Below, in pieces: positions 1 through 8,938 of a DNA stretch of 53,703 bases. Position 1 is the stretch's first letter, and every line of letters begins with the position of its first letter. The notes under the pieces were generated by a model, which was not told the origin of the DNA, did not search any database, and saw only the letters and a list, made by a program, of their open reading frames with translations. This DNA comes from Desulfovibrio sp. (GTDB taxonomy: Bacteria; Desulfobacterota; Desulfovibrionia; Desulfovibrionales; Desulfovibrionaceae): positions 1 to 53,703 of the forward strand of contig JAFQED010000054.1 in assembly GCA_017415765.1 (NCBI GenBank), written 5' to 3'. The position numbers were made by a program, and so were the translations under genes.

Positions 1-6
1 AGTGAC

Positions 7-71
7 CTCCTTTTGATTTGTTTGTAGTGCAGTTGCCAGACCGCACATCCCTTGTAACAAATCAAAAGGAG
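7..71. repeat. 16-bp perfect inverted repeat with 33-nt spacer
   Basis: The arm CTCCTTTTGATTTGTT at 7-22 is the exact reverse complement of 56-71. The spacer holds a second small pairing (GTGC/GCAC). A GC-rich terminator follows at 108. No start codon is suitably placed after the AAGGAG in the right arm, so it does not look like a sequestered ribosome site. It may be the 3' part of a structured RNA or an element end whose remainder lies outside the window. Function unknown. Confidence 0.6.
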
Positions 72-107
72 TTTTATAACATTTGCAAAGCTATAAGCTC
101 TACTGAA

Positions 108-130
108 CCCCGCGCCTAGCGCGGGGTTTT
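108..130 (+). terminator. Rho-independent terminator
   Basis: Seven-bp stem CCCCGCG/CGCGGGG with a five-base loop, followed by TTTT. It would end a plus-strand transcript entering from the left, possibly the one carrying the inverted repeat at 7-71. Confidence 0.7.
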
Positions 131-142
131 CTACATACCAAT

Positions 143-168
143 AAAGCCCGACCAAATGGTCGGGCTTT
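143..168 (-). terminator. Terminator downstream of glmS
   Basis: Twelve-bp perfect stem AAAGCCCGACCA/TGGTCGGGCTTT with a two-base loop, about 90 bp beyond the glmS stop. Read on the minus strand it ends in TTTATT. It could work in both directions. Confidence 0.75.
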
Positions 169-256
169 GGCTATAATTTTTGGCAAACTTACAGTTTGCC
201 ATTTTATCCTGCCAACTTCAAGTATCGGTAAACCAGGCTCAGTAGGTACATATTCC

Positions 257-2095
257 CTACTCCACCGTCACACTCTTGGCGAGGTTGCGCGGCTGGTCCA
301 CGTCCTTGCCCAGATAATCGGCCATTTCATAGCTGAAAAGCTGCAAGGCGGGCAGGGCCACAAAGCCGGCCAGGGGGGCAGGCAGGGGGGGCACCAGCCA
401 GAGGTCGTCCACCGAGAGATCCATACCCGGATTGCTCAGGGCAATGACCTTGCCCTGGCGGGCCTGTACTTCCACGATATTGGAACGCACCTTGGGGAAA
501 AGAGTATCATCCAGTGCCAGCGTAAAAGTGGGGAAATCCGGGTCGATCAGGGCTATGGGCCCGTGCTTCATCTCGCCTGCGGCGTAGCCTTCGGCATGGA
601 TGTAGGAAAGCTCCTTGAGCTTGAGTGCCCCTTCCAGCGCAAGGGGGAAGCAATGCCCCCGGCCCAGATAAAAGAAGCTGTCTGCCTGCGCGTATTTGCG
701 GGCCAGTTGCCGCGCTGTGGCGTGCATATCCGGCAGGGCAGCGTCCAGCAGGGCGGGCAGGCTTTCCAGTTGGGACAGACGGGCCTGACGGGCTTGGCTG
801 TCCATGCTCCCCCGGCGTTGTGCCCAGTACAGGGCCATCAGGGCCAGCATCAGCATCTGGCTGCACATGGCCTTGGTGGAGGCCACGCTGATTTCCGGCC
901 CGGCCTGGGTATAGATGACAGCCGATGCCTCCCGCGCAATGGACGAGCCTACCACATTGCACAGGCCCAGGGTCTGCACACCGCGCTCCCGCGCAATACG
1001 CAGGGCTGCAAGGGTGTCCGCTGTCTCACCGCTCTGGCTGATGACCAGCACCATGTCCTTTTGCCCCAGGGCAAGGCCCTCGCGATAGCGAAATTCCGAG
1101 GCTATTTCCACCTGCACGGGCAGTCCGGCCCATTCCTCCAGCAAATGCCGCCCCCACAGGCCCGAATGGTACGAGGTGCCACAGGCCACGATGTGCAGCC
1201 GCTCCGGCACGGGTAAATCATCCAGCTCCGGCAGCAGAACGCTGCAAGCCTGTTGTCCCCCGGCGTTGTCCAGACGACCGGCCAGGCCATCGGTGATGAC
1301 ACGGGGCTGCTCAAAGATCTCCTTGAGCATGAAGTGCCGATAGCCGCCCTTTTGCGCGGCCTGCATATCCCATTGGATGGTCTGCGCCTCACGCTGTACC
1401 GGGCTGAGGTCGGCAAGGCGCAAAATTTCATAGCCATTGGCCGTGGCGCGCACGATTTCGCCATCTTCCAGAAAGATGACCTGACGGGTGTAGGGCAAAA
1501 AGGCCGGAATATCCGAAGCCACAAAGTTTTCCCCCGTGCCCAGCCCGAACAGGAGGGGGGCAGACATGCGCGCCGCCAGGATACTGCCCGGCGCGTCCGT
1601 GTCCATCAGACAGACGGCATAGGCCCCGTGCGCCTCCCGCAGGGCAGCGGCAAAGGCCTCCAGCAGGCTGGGTGCGGTTTTGCGCTTTTCGGCAATCAGG
1701 TTGACCAGCACTTCGGTATCTGTTTCGGAATGGAAGACATAGCCCGCAGCAGTAAGGCGGGACTTGATTTCCTGATAATTTTCTATGATGCCATTGTGGA
1801 CAAGGGCAAGGCGGCCATCATTGCTTGTGTGCGGGTGGGCATTGCGCTCGGCCGGTACACCGTGGGTCGCCCATCGGGTATGGCCCATGGCGCAGGTGGC
1901 TGTGGTGATGACTTCCCCTGCCAGTCTTTCCTCCAGGGCGGCCAGCTTGCCCTTGGCCCGCAGTACATGCAGACCATCATGGCCGGCAAAGGCCACACCT
2001 GCGGAATCATAGCCCCGGTATTCCAGACGGCGCAGCCCCTCTACCACCACAGGCACGGCAGGCCTGTGACCCGCATAACCGATAATCCCGCACAT
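257..2095 (-). CDS. glmS: Glutamine--fructose-6-phosphate aminotransferase (isomerizing)
   Basis: Makes glucosamine-6-phosphate from fructose-6-phosphate and glutamine, the first committed step toward UDP-GlcNAc, peptidoglycan and LPS. The 612-residue protein starts MCGIIGYAG, with Cys2 as the class II amidotransferase nucleophile after Met removal. HTRWATHG (about 72-79) and HNGIIENY (about 100) belong to the glutaminase domain. Two SIS sugar-isomerase domains follow, with ACGTSYHSG and SQSGETADT, and the end DQPRNLAKSVTVE is the classic GlmS C-terminus. I chose the ATG at 2095 because the frame upstream adds 18 unrelated residues, while AGGAGG sits five bases before this ATG and Cys must be residue 2. 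A terminator lies downstream at 143-168. Confidence 0.97.
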   Translation of the reverse strand: MCGIIGYAGHRPAVPVVVEGLRRLEYRGYDSAGVAFAGHDGLHVLRAKGKLAALEERLAGEVITTATCAMGHTRWATHGVPAERNAHPHTSNDGRLALVHNGIIENYQEIKSRLTAAGYVFHSETDTEVLVNLIAEKRKTAPSLLEAFAAALREAHGAYAVCLMDTDAPGSILAARMSAPLLFGLGTGENFVASDIPAFLPYTRQVIFLEDGEIVRATANGYEILRLADLSPVQREAQTIQWDMQAAQKGGYRHFMLKEIFEQPRVITDGLAGRLDNAGGQQACSVLLPELDDLPVPERLHIVACGTSYHSGLWGRHLLEEWAGLPVQVEIASEFRYREGLALGQKDMVLVISQSGETADTLAALRIARERGVQTLGLCNVVGSSIAREASAVIYTQAGPEISVASTKAMCSQMLMLALMALYWAQRRGSMDSQARQARLSQLESLPALLDAALPDMHATARQLARKYAQADSFFYLGRGHCFPLALEGALKLKELSYIHAEGYAAGEMKHGPIALIDPDFPTFTLALDDTLFPKVRSNIVEVQARQGKVIALSNPGMDLSVDDLWLVPPLPAPLAGFVALPALQLFSYEMADYLGKDVDQPRNLAKSVTVE

Positions 2096-2155
2096 AGTCC
2101 CTCCTGCCGTTGCCGTTGTTGCTGAGGCCCTATCCCCAAAACCTATCAAGATAAA

Positions 2156-2183
2156 GGCCGGACAGGCTGTGGCCCATCCGGCC
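2156..2183 (-). terminator. Terminator downstream of the ppiD-like gene
   Basis: Stem GGCCGGA/TCCGGCC with an inner GC-rich loop, 34 bp after the stop of the minus-strand folding-factor gene. On the minus strand it is followed by TTTATCTT. Confidence 0.55.
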
Positions 2184-2216
2184 CAAAGCGGTTTTGATCC
2201 TGCTCAGCCCGGTGAT

Positions 2217-4154
2217 CTACATATTTACCCTGTCCACCTGATCAGGATTGAGTACTTCCACTCTGGCGCGGGCAAAGACATCCTGTATGAAAAGCCGGGT
2301 CAGACCTTCGGCCCGCTCGCTTTCCACCGCCTTTGTCATCAGGTCACGCACCATGTCCCACTGTTCACTGTCCGAAGGCAGGATGGCGGCCACCCGGCAC
2401 AGCAACGCGCCCTGAGCTGCTTTCTGCCCATCCTTCTGCATGGTCACGGCATAGGCCACGGGCAGCCAGGTTTGCGGCCTGGCCGTAAAAATGGCCCTGG
2501 ACAAGGCGGCGTCGGGCAAAAAGTCCCCCAGCGGGGCTTCACGTTCCACGCTGGGCACACTCTTGATGCCCCATTTTGCCATGCTGCCGTCAGGCAGGGG
2601 GCCGTCCTGCAAATCCTTGCGGATGTCGGCAGCCTTCTGCATGGCGGCCTTGAGGCTGGCCTCGGCCACAAGACGCCTGACGATTTCGTCCCTGACAGCT
2701 TCCAGCGGCCTGACGCTGGCGGCTTCCATCTTGCTGACCCGTACCACCAGGTAGCTTTCGCCACTTTCCAGGGCAGTGTCGATGGGGCTTTCACCCGCTG
2801 CCAGCACAGCCGCCGCACCTTCAGGCTTGAGCCCAAGTTTTTCCACCAGTTCCTGCTCGCTCAACAGGCCACTCTGGCTGGCTGCAAGCCCAAAGCGGGT
2901 CGCACTGGCGGCCAGCGGCTTGCCCATGATGTTGTCGGCTATCAGGGCATCAAGGGCATCCTGCAATTTCTCGCTGCCCTGTTCCTCGGCAAGCTGGTGG
3001 CGCACCTTGTCTTCAACCTCTGCAAGAGGCTTTGTGCCTTCTTCCCGGATCTCTTCCACCTTGATGATATGCAGACCAAACTGGCTGCGCACAGGCTCTG
3101 AAATTTGCCCGGCAGCAAGGGCAAAGGCCGCCTTTTCAAACGGCTCCACGGTCATGCCCGGTTCCACCCAGCCCAGCTCGCCGCCCGGCCCGGCGGCATT
3201 TGGCCCATTATGGGCATCGGCCACGCTGGCAAAGTCCTTACCAGCCTTCAACTCGGCCTGGATGGCAGCCATCGCCTCGCGGGCTTTGGCTTCCTCCTCT
3301 GCAGAGGCATTTTCTGCCAGAGGCACCAGGATATGCGCGGCCTTCACAGCTCTGGGCACCTGATAACGGGCCTTGTCTGCCTCATAGCGGGCCTTGACAG
3401 CGGCAGGGTCGATGCTTTCGGGTTTTACCAGGGCCAGCGGGCTGATGCGGACATATTCCAAATCCACCCTGGCGGGTACGGCAAATTCCTGCTGATGTCC
3501 TTCGTACCACGTTTTCACGTCTGCTTCCGGGATGGAAACATCCTTGCTGAAGTCTGCGGCAGGTACAAAGATATAGTCCACGGCGCGGCGTTCCCGCAAA
3601 AAGTCATGCCGGATGCGGGCTTCCCCCGGTTCTACCCAGGCTGGCCCGGCAAGGACAGCAAAGAGCTTGTCCTGCAAAAGCTGCTGCGACAAATCCCGCT
3701 CAAACTGGGCCGGGGTCAGGCGTTGTGCTTCCAGCACACGTTTGTAGGCCGCAGCGTCAAACTTGCCGCTGGCATCCTGAAAGGCAGGCATTTGCTGCAC
3801 GGCAAGGCGCAATTCCTGCGGGCTGACGCTGAAGCCAAGTCGCTTGGCCTCCTGCCGAAGCAGACTTTGCAGCACAAGGTCACGCAAGACCTGCTGTCCC
3901 AGCAATTTTTTCTGGCTTTCCAGTGCCTCGCGGGTCAGGCCGGGATTGGAACGCAAAATACGTTCCTCGGCATTGTAGTAGGCCTGCTCAAACTGCTGGG
4001 CTGAAATACCCTCTCCGTTGACGCGGGCCACCAGATTGGCCGGGGCAGTGTCTGTGAAGCTGCCCACTCCCCAGAAGACAAAGACAAGGATTATCAGGCC
4101 AAAGGCCAGTTTAACGCCAAAGGACTGCGCATTGGAGCGGATATAGTCGAGCAT
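2217..4154 (-). CDS. ppiD: PpiD/SurA-type membrane-anchored peptidyl-prolyl isomerase
   Basis: A 645-residue periplasmic folding factor anchored by one N-terminal membrane segment (about residues 13-33), the topology of E. coli PpiD. A SurA_N-like chaperone region follows (about 40-170). A parvulin rotamase domain (about 272-375) carries AAHILV, GPGGELGWVEPG and FGLHIIKVEEI. The long helical C-terminal half matches the PpiD layout and overall length (about 620). I chose MLDYIRS (4154) over the ATG four codons upstream because GGGAGA lies at proper distance before it. Family knowledge: PpiD works near the SecYEG exit on emerging outer-membrane and periplasmic proteins. It is single-gene; the neighbours on both sides are unrelated in function. 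Confidence 0.88.
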   Translation of the reverse strand: MLDYIRSNAQSFGVKLAFGLIILVFVFWGVGSFTDTAPANLVARVNGEGISAQQFEQAYYNAEERILRSNPGLTREALESQKKLLGQQVLRDLVLQSLLRQEAKRLGFSVSPQELRLAVQQMPAFQDASGKFDAAAYKRVLEAQRLTPAQFERDLSQQLLQDKLFAVLAGPAWVEPGEARIRHDFLRERRAVDYIFVPAADFSKDVSIPEADVKTWYEGHQQEFAVPARVDLEYVRISPLALVKPESIDPAAVKARYEADKARYQVPRAVKAAHILVPLAENASAEEEAKAREAMAAIQAELKAGKDFASVADAHNGPNAAGPGGELGWVEPGMTVEPFEKAAFALAAGQISEPVRSQFGLHIIKVEEIREEGTKPLAEVEDKVRHQLAEEQGSEKLQDALDALIADNIMGKPLAASATRFGLAASQSGLLSEQELVEKLGLKPEGAAAVLAAGESPIDTALESGESYLVVRVSKMEAASVRPLEAVRDEIVRRLVAEASLKAAMQKAADIRKDLQDGPLPDGSMAKWGIKSVPSVEREAPLGDFLPDAALSRAIFTARPQTWLPVAYAVTMQKDGQKAAQGALLCRVAAILPSDSEQWDMVRDLMTKAVESERAEGLTRLFIQDVFARARVEVLNPDQVDRVNM

Positions 4155-4335
4155 CTGTTCTCCCATGCCGCTGAATTGCCCCGGAAAACCCGGCGGCGCG
4201 GCGTGTACAAGGGGTCAGGATAGCCACAAACAGCAAGAAATTCAAGAAAGGAACAGAAGCAGAACAGGGTAAGGACGCACGAAGGTTTTGGACGTTAGCC
4301 CACGTACAGATACGGATGTCTCAACTCAAAAACTT

Positions 4336-5814
4336 CTAGTCTACAGCAAGACCCAACGCCCTGTATTCATTGAGCTTATTACGAAGTGTCCGCACAGAGA
4401 TACCCAGAAGTTCCGCTGCCTGTGTGCGGTTGCCGGATGTCACTTCCAAACCCTTGATGATCATGATGCGTTCCATCTCGTGCAGCGGGATAACTGCCCC
4501 GGCAAAGCTGTCTCCCGCCTGAGCTGGCGGACTTTCTCCCCCACTTCCGGCGGCTGTCCCTGCCACAGCAGGAGTTTCGGCAGTGTTCCCGCCCTGGGCA
4601 ACAGCAGTGCCTGTGTCCTCTGCGCTTTCCTCAAACAGGGGCCAGGCATCGCCTTCCAGCAAAAAGTGGCACGGCTCTACCGGCCGCCCGTTGGCCAGCA
4701 GCACGGCGCGTTCCATAAGGTTTTGCAATTCCCGCACATTGCCGGGAAAGTCATACCGCCTCAGCCAGTCCACGGCAGCCGGGGCAAGCCCGCCAGAGGC
4801 AAGGCCGTATTCCCGCACATACATGTCCATGAAAAATCGGGCCAGTTCCAGCACATCCTCCCCACGCTCACGCAGTGAGGGCAGACGCAAGGGGATAACA
4901 TTGAGCCGGAAATACAGATCCTGCCGGAACTTGCCCTGCTTGACCCAGTCATCCAGATCACGGTTGGTGGTGGCCAGCACGCGCACATCCACCCTGATCG
5001 TTTCGGAACCACCCACCCTGTCTATTTCGCCTTCCTGCAGGACGCGCAGCAGTTTGGCTTGCAGGGCCAGATCCATTTCGGAAATTTCGTCCAGCAGGAG
5101 TGTGCCGCCGTTGGCCAGTTCAAACTTGCCCAGCTTGCGGGCAATGGCCCCGGTAAAAGCTCCCTTTTCATGCCCGAACAGCTCGCTTTCCAGCAGGTGT
5201 TCCGGCAGGGCCGCGCAGTTGACCGCCACGAACGGCCCTCGCACGCGTTTGCTCATGGCGTGCAGATAGCGCGAAAACATTTCCTTGCCGGTGCCGGATT
5301 CGCCGGTTATCAGCACAGTGGCCTTGGAACCAGCCACCTGCCGCGCCAGCTGCAAGACTCGCGCTATTGCCGGATGCCTGCCCACGATATTGGGCCCCCC
5401 TGCCGCAACACCGGGCTTGCGCCCTCCCAGGGTGCTCGTTTCCGGCGCGGGAGCGGCCTTGCGCGGTTCACGAGCCAGGGCTATGATGCGCTCGGCATCA
5501 AGGGGCTCCAGCCAGTAATCACGGGCCCCCAGGCTGAGCAGCCGTTGGGCCTCTTCGGCATCGCCCTTGTCGGTAATGACGATGACAGGAGGAAAATTGG
5601 GGTCATCGGCACTGACGGCCAAAAGGTCTTCTACCTTAAAGCCGGGCAAGGTCGGCCGGGCAAGAATGACGCCCGGGCCGGACTTGCGGATAAAGATGGC
5701 CGCACCCTTGAGGTTTTCGGCAATGCCCAGCTCAAAACCGGCATCCCGCAAGGCAGGGAATACCGCAGTAACTGCCGGAGCAGGGGCAAGGAAAAGGATA
5801 CGGTGACTGGACAT
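4336..5814 (-). CDS. Sigma-54-dependent activator with degenerate receiver domain
   Basis: A 492-residue NtrC-type activator: receiver-like fold (1-118), AAA+ domain with Walker A GESGTGKE (171-178), GAFTGA sigma-54 contact loop (218-223) and Walker B TLLLDE (238-243), then a C-terminal Fis helix-turn-helix (NRTQAAELLGISVRTLRNKL). The receiver aligns with NtrC but lacks the phosphorylation chemistry: the acidic pocket reads LFLAPAP, the phospho-acceptor Asp position is Arg53 (GVILARPTLPG), and the switch Lys is Glu103 (YWLEPL). It is therefore probably not switched on by phosphorylation. The reading frame stays open upstream across dctM in another frame. I start at ATG 5814 because the receiver homology begins there and there is no other start nearby; the Shine-Dalgarno is weak. 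No partner kinase is adjacent. Targets unknown; the TRAP operon next door is one candidate. Confidence 0.9.
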   Translation of the reverse strand: MSSHRILFLAPAPAVTAVFPALRDAGFELGIAENLKGAAIFIRKSGPGVILARPTLPGFKVEDLLAVSADDPNFPPVIVITDKGDAEEAQRLLSLGARDYWLEPLDAERIIALAREPRKAAPAPETSTLGGRKPGVAAGGPNIVGRHPAIARVLQLARQVAGSKATVLITGESGTGKEMFSRYLHAMSKRVRGPFVAVNCAALPEHLLESELFGHEKGAFTGAIARKLGKFELANGGTLLLDEISEMDLALQAKLLRVLQEGEIDRVGGSETIRVDVRVLATTNRDLDDWVKQGKFRQDLYFRLNVIPLRLPSLRERGEDVLELARFFMDMYVREYGLASGGLAPAAVDWLRRYDFPGNVRELQNLMERAVLLANGRPVEPCHFLLEGDAWPLFEESAEDTGTAVAQGGNTAETPAVAGTAAGSGGESPPAQAGDSFAGAVIPLHEMERIMIIKGLEVTSGNRTQAAELLGISVRTLRNKLNEYRALGLAVD

Positions 5815-5881
5815 TTGCTGACTTGTAACGTGTAGCGGCGGATATTGCAACAGCGCGGCAAGAGCAGACGGGCGAAATGGG

Positions 5882-5911
5882 CTGGAAGGCCCGTACAAAC
5901 GGGCCTTCCAG
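5882..5911 (-). terminator. Terminator downstream of dctM
   Basis: Perfect 13-bp stem CTGGAAGGCCCGT/ACGGGCCTTCCAG with a four-base loop, 11 bp after the dctM stop. No clear T-run on the minus side. It separates the TRAP operon from the sigma-54 activator gene. Confidence 0.65.
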
Positions 5912-5921
5912 TCTCGCGCTC

Positions 5922-7199
5922 TCAGCGCAACATTTCGGGCAGGAAGGTGATGATGGACGGGAAGTAGGTCAGGATAACAAGGTCCACCAGCAGCATGATC
6001 AGATAGGGCATGACCTTTGCCGTGACCTTGTCTATGGAAATGCCCGTGATGGAAGACACCACAAAGAGATCCAGACCCACAGGCGGCGTGATGCAGCCAA
6101 TGGCCAGGTTCACGACCATCAGCACACCGAAGAACGTGGGATCGATACCCAGGCCCAGGGCCACGGGCAGCAGGATGGGCGTAAGGATGACCACGGCCGC
6201 CGAAGCATTGATCAATGTGCCGATAAAGAGCAGCAGCACGTTCACCAGCATCAGGAAGACCAGCGGGCTGCTGGTGAAGGAGGCAAAGCTCTCGGCCAGC
6301 ATGTGCGGCACCTGTGCATTGGTCAGTATCCAGCCAAAGAGATTGGCCGCGCCCACCACGAACATGATCATGGTGGTATTGAAGGCCGCGCTCAGCAATG
6401 TCTTGGGCAGGTGGGCAAGGGTAAGCTCCTTGTAGATGAAAAAGCCGACAAACGCGCCATATACCGCTGCCACGGCAGCAGCCTCGGTGGGCGTGAAGAT
6501 ACCCGAATAGATACCACCCAGGATGATGACAGGCATCATCAACGCCCAGAAGCAATCCACAAAGGAACGCAGGACTTTTCTGACAGAGAACGTCCCTTCT
6601 CCCTTGTAGCCGTGCTTCTTGGAAATGACCCAGCTCACCACGCACATGGTCACACCCATGAGTATGCCCGGTGCGAAGCCCGCAAGAAAAAGATCCGCGA
6701 TGGAAGTATTGGCGATGGCACCATAGACCACCATGGTGATGGAGGGCGGGATGACGATGCCCACCGTCCCGGCACTGGCCACCACCGCTGCCGCAAAGGA
6801 ACGCGGATAGCCCCGCCGTTCCATCTCATCGATCATGGAAGCACCGATGGCCGCCGTTGTGGCGGCAGAAGAACCCGAAAGCGCGGCAAAAAACATGCCC
6901 GCCACGGCCACCACAAGTGCCAGGCCACCAGCAAGCGCGCCCACCAGCGACATGGAAAAATCCACGATCCGCCGCGTCACGCCGCCATCTGACATGAAAG
7001 CCCCGGCCAGCATGAAGAAGGGCACAGCCATGAAGGAAAAGGAATCCACGGAGGTGAACATGCGCTGCACCACAACGACAAGCGGCATGTCCAGGACAGC
7101 ATAGAGGACAATGGCCGAGGACAGACCCAGTGCCACGCCAATGGATGCCCCTGTGGCAAGGATCGCCACAAAGGAAATCATGATTACCCAAAGCGTCAT
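5922..7199 (-). CDS. dctM: TRAP transporter large permease, DctM subunit
   Basis: A 425-residue, very hydrophobic inner-membrane protein, the channel subunit of a tripartite ATP-independent periplasmic transporter. These use a sodium or proton gradient plus a binding protein to take up organic acids. The sequence is hydrophobic from end to end, with family patterns such as GSSAATTAAIGASMIDEMERRGY and GCITPPVGLDLFVVSSITG (read here in two parts), and fits the usual DctM length of about 425. AGGAGG is six bases before the ATG. The gene follows dctQ by nine bases in a dctP-dctQ-dctM operon. The substrate cannot be told from sequence alone. Confidence 0.93.
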   Translation of the reverse strand: MTLWVIMISFVAILATGASIGVALGLSSAIVLYAVLDMPLVVVVQRMFTSVDSFSFMAVPFFMLAGAFMSDGGVTRRIVDFSMSLVGALAGGLALVVAVAGMFFAALSGSSAATTAAIGASMIDEMERRGYPRSFAAAVVASAGTVGIVIPPSITMVVYGAIANTSIADLFLAGFAPGILMGVTMCVVSWVISKKHGYKGEGTFSVRKVLRSFVDCFWALMMPVIILGGIYSGIFTPTEAAAVAAVYGAFVGFFIYKELTLAHLPKTLLSAAFNTTMIMFVVGAANLFGWILTNAQVPHMLAESFASFTSSPLVFLMLVNVLLLFIGTLINASAAVVILTPILLPVALGLGIDPTFFGVLMVVNLAIGCITPPVGLDLFVVSSITGISIDKVTAKVMPYLIMLLVDLVILTYFPSIITFLPEMLR

Positions 7200-7208
7200 G
7201 GCAACCTC

Positions 7209-7688
7209 CTATCCCAGTTCAGCCGCAGGCGTTTTCAGCACGCGGACAAGATTGTCCAGCACATAGAGCAGCATGACAGCGCAACCGAAGGGAATGACCG
7301 CATAGACCCATGACATGGGGATCTGCATGGCGGGGGAAGTCTGGAAGTTGGCCAGCATGACCATGCGGATACCGCACCAGACCATGATGGTCAGAAAGGC
7401 CATGGAAAAAATGTCTGCCAGAATATTCAGGGTTTTCAGGGTCTTGCCTGTGACACGGCTTGTCAGTGTTTCTATGCACATATGGCCGCCGGTGCGGGCA
7501 ACCAGCGGCAGGGACAGAAACACGACCCAGACAAAGAGATAACGCGCCAGCTCCTCACCAAAATGCGGTGTCCAGCCGAACACATAACGGGTGATGACCT
7601 GCCCGAACACCAGCAGGAGCATCAGCCCGTTTGACACGATAACCAGTATTTTCAGCACTTTTTCAAGTGCTGCCAGAACAGCGGCCAT
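7209..7688 (-). CDS. dctQ: TRAP transporter small permease, DctQ subunit
   Basis: A 159-residue membrane protein with four predicted hydrophobic helices and the family motif FGEELARYLFVWVVFLS. It joins DctM to form the membrane part of the TRAP importer. The open frame runs 15 codons further upstream, but that part is the stem-loop at 7705-7736. The ATG at 7688 (MAAVLAALEK) has GGAGG six bases upstream, so I start there. Second gene of the dctPQM operon. Confidence 0.9.
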   Translation of the reverse strand: MAAVLAALEKVLKILVIVSNGLMLLLVFGQVITRYVFGWTPHFGEELARYLFVWVVFLSLPLVARTGGHMCIETLTSRVTGKTLKTLNILADIFSMAFLTIMVWCGIRMVMLANFQTSPAMQIPMSWVYAVIPFGCAVMLLYVLDNLVRVLKTPAAELG

Positions 7689-7704
7689 GATCGCCTCCGC
7701 GTAG

Positions 7705-7736
7705 CATATGGGCGGGACTTGTGCCCCGCCCATATG
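7705..7736 (-). promoter_or_regulatory. Intercistronic hairpin between dctP and dctQ
   Basis: A 12-bp perfect stem CATATGGGCGGG/CCCGCCCATATG with an eight-base loop. It starts eight bp past the dctP stop and precedes the dctQ ribosome site. There is no T-run on the minus strand. Such hairpins commonly protect the binding-protein mRNA or attenuate downstream reading, so that the binding protein is made in excess of the permeases; that role is inferred here. Confidence 0.6.
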
Positions 7737-7743
7737 TCAGATG

Positions 7744-8712
7744 CTATTGGATGGCCTGGATGGCCTTGATGCTGGAGTCGCCGAAACGCTTGATATAGAT
7801 GTCCCACACGCCGCGTGTGGCTTCGGCAAAGGCAGCCTTGTCCACATCCGCGTTGACCTCACTCTTGCCACTGTCAAGGATGGTCTGCATGAACTTGCCT
7901 TCCAGATCGCGGCAGAGCTGACGCTGCCAGTCGCGCGTATCTTCGGCGGCCTTGCGGAGTATCTCCTGCTGGGCCGGGGTGAGCTTCTTCCATGCAATGG
8001 TGCTGATGAGCACAGGTTCTGCCGCATAGGTATGCCCGGAAAGGGAGATGTGCTTCTGCACTTCGTAGAAACGCTTGGTGGCAATGTGCGCCAGCGGATT
8101 TTCCTGCCCGTCGATGACGCCCTTCTGCAAGGCCGTATAGAGTTCGCTCATAGCCATGGGCGTGGGGCTTGCGCCCAGAGAGCGCATCATTTCGATATAG
8201 ACAGGCTGTTCCATGACGCGGAACTTGAGCCCCTTCATATCTTCGGGCTTACGGATGGGGCGGGCGTTATTGGTCATGTGGCGCACGCCGTTTTCCCAGA
8301 TAGCCAGCGTTATCATGCCACGGGCTTCACCCTTCTTGCACAGCTCCATGCCCACGGTGTCCAGAGCCTTGTAGGCATGCTGCACATCGCGGAAGATAAA
8401 GGGCAGGTCAAATACAGCCACTTCAGGAACAAAATTACCCATGACCGCTGTGCCGGTCAGGGTCATATCCACCGTGCCGAAGGTCAGACCTTCCACCAGA
8501 TCGCGCTGGTTGCCGAGCTGGCTGGAAGGATAGACCTTGATCTCGACTTCGCCATTGGTCCGTTCTTTGACCAGTTTGGCAAAATAGTCAGCCCCCTGCC
8601 CATACGGGTTTTCAGGCTCGGCGATATGTCCGAGTTTCAGGGTCAGAGGCGCGGCAAAACAGAGCGATGCGCTCAACAACACAAGAGCCAGCGATGATAG
8701 GATCCGAACCAT
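7744..8712 (-). CDS. dctP: TRAP transporter periplasmic solute-binding protein, DctP family
   Basis: A 322-residue extracytoplasmic binding protein that delivers substrate to DctQM. Signal peptide MVRILSSLALVLLSASLCFA followed by APLTLKLGH. Family features include EVEIKVYPSSQLGNQRDLVEGL, FDLPFIF and GVIDGQENPLAHI. The frame extends 40 codons upstream, but ATG 8712 has GGGGG six bases before it and begins a clean signal peptide; the ATG two codons earlier is too close to that site. The 226 bp upstream hold no gene and should carry the operon promoter; I could not identify a convincing one. Confidence 0.93.
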   Translation of the reverse strand: MVRILSSLALVLLSASLCFAAPLTLKLGHIAEPENPYGQGADYFAKLVKERTNGEVEIKVYPSSQLGNQRDLVEGLTFGTVDMTLTGTAVMGNFVPEVAVFDLPFIFRDVQHAYKALDTVGMELCKKGEARGMITLAIWENGVRHMTNNARPIRKPEDMKGLKFRVMEQPVYIEMMRSLGASPTPMAMSELYTALQKGVIDGQENPLAHIATKRFYEVQKHISLSGHTYAAEPVLISTIAWKKLTPAQQEILRKAAEDTRDWQRQLCRDLEGKFMQTILDSGKSEVNADVDKAAFAEATRGVWDIYIKRFGDSSIKAIQAIQ

Positions 8713-8938
8713 TGACATCCCCCTACGTTTAAGATGGCAACAGGGCAGCCCCTTCGTCAGATCCATCCCACGGTTGAAGGGCAGCAACTCCCCTGTTTTT
8801 TCCTTTCTATCCGAGCTTTTTTCCCCACGCAAGTATCAGGAACAGTATCCGGTATGGTTTATCCCGGAAGGTACAAGGCGATGCAAAAAGTGGGTGGAAT
8901 GATTGAAAAACGCGCTTTACAGGAATGGACAGGACAGC

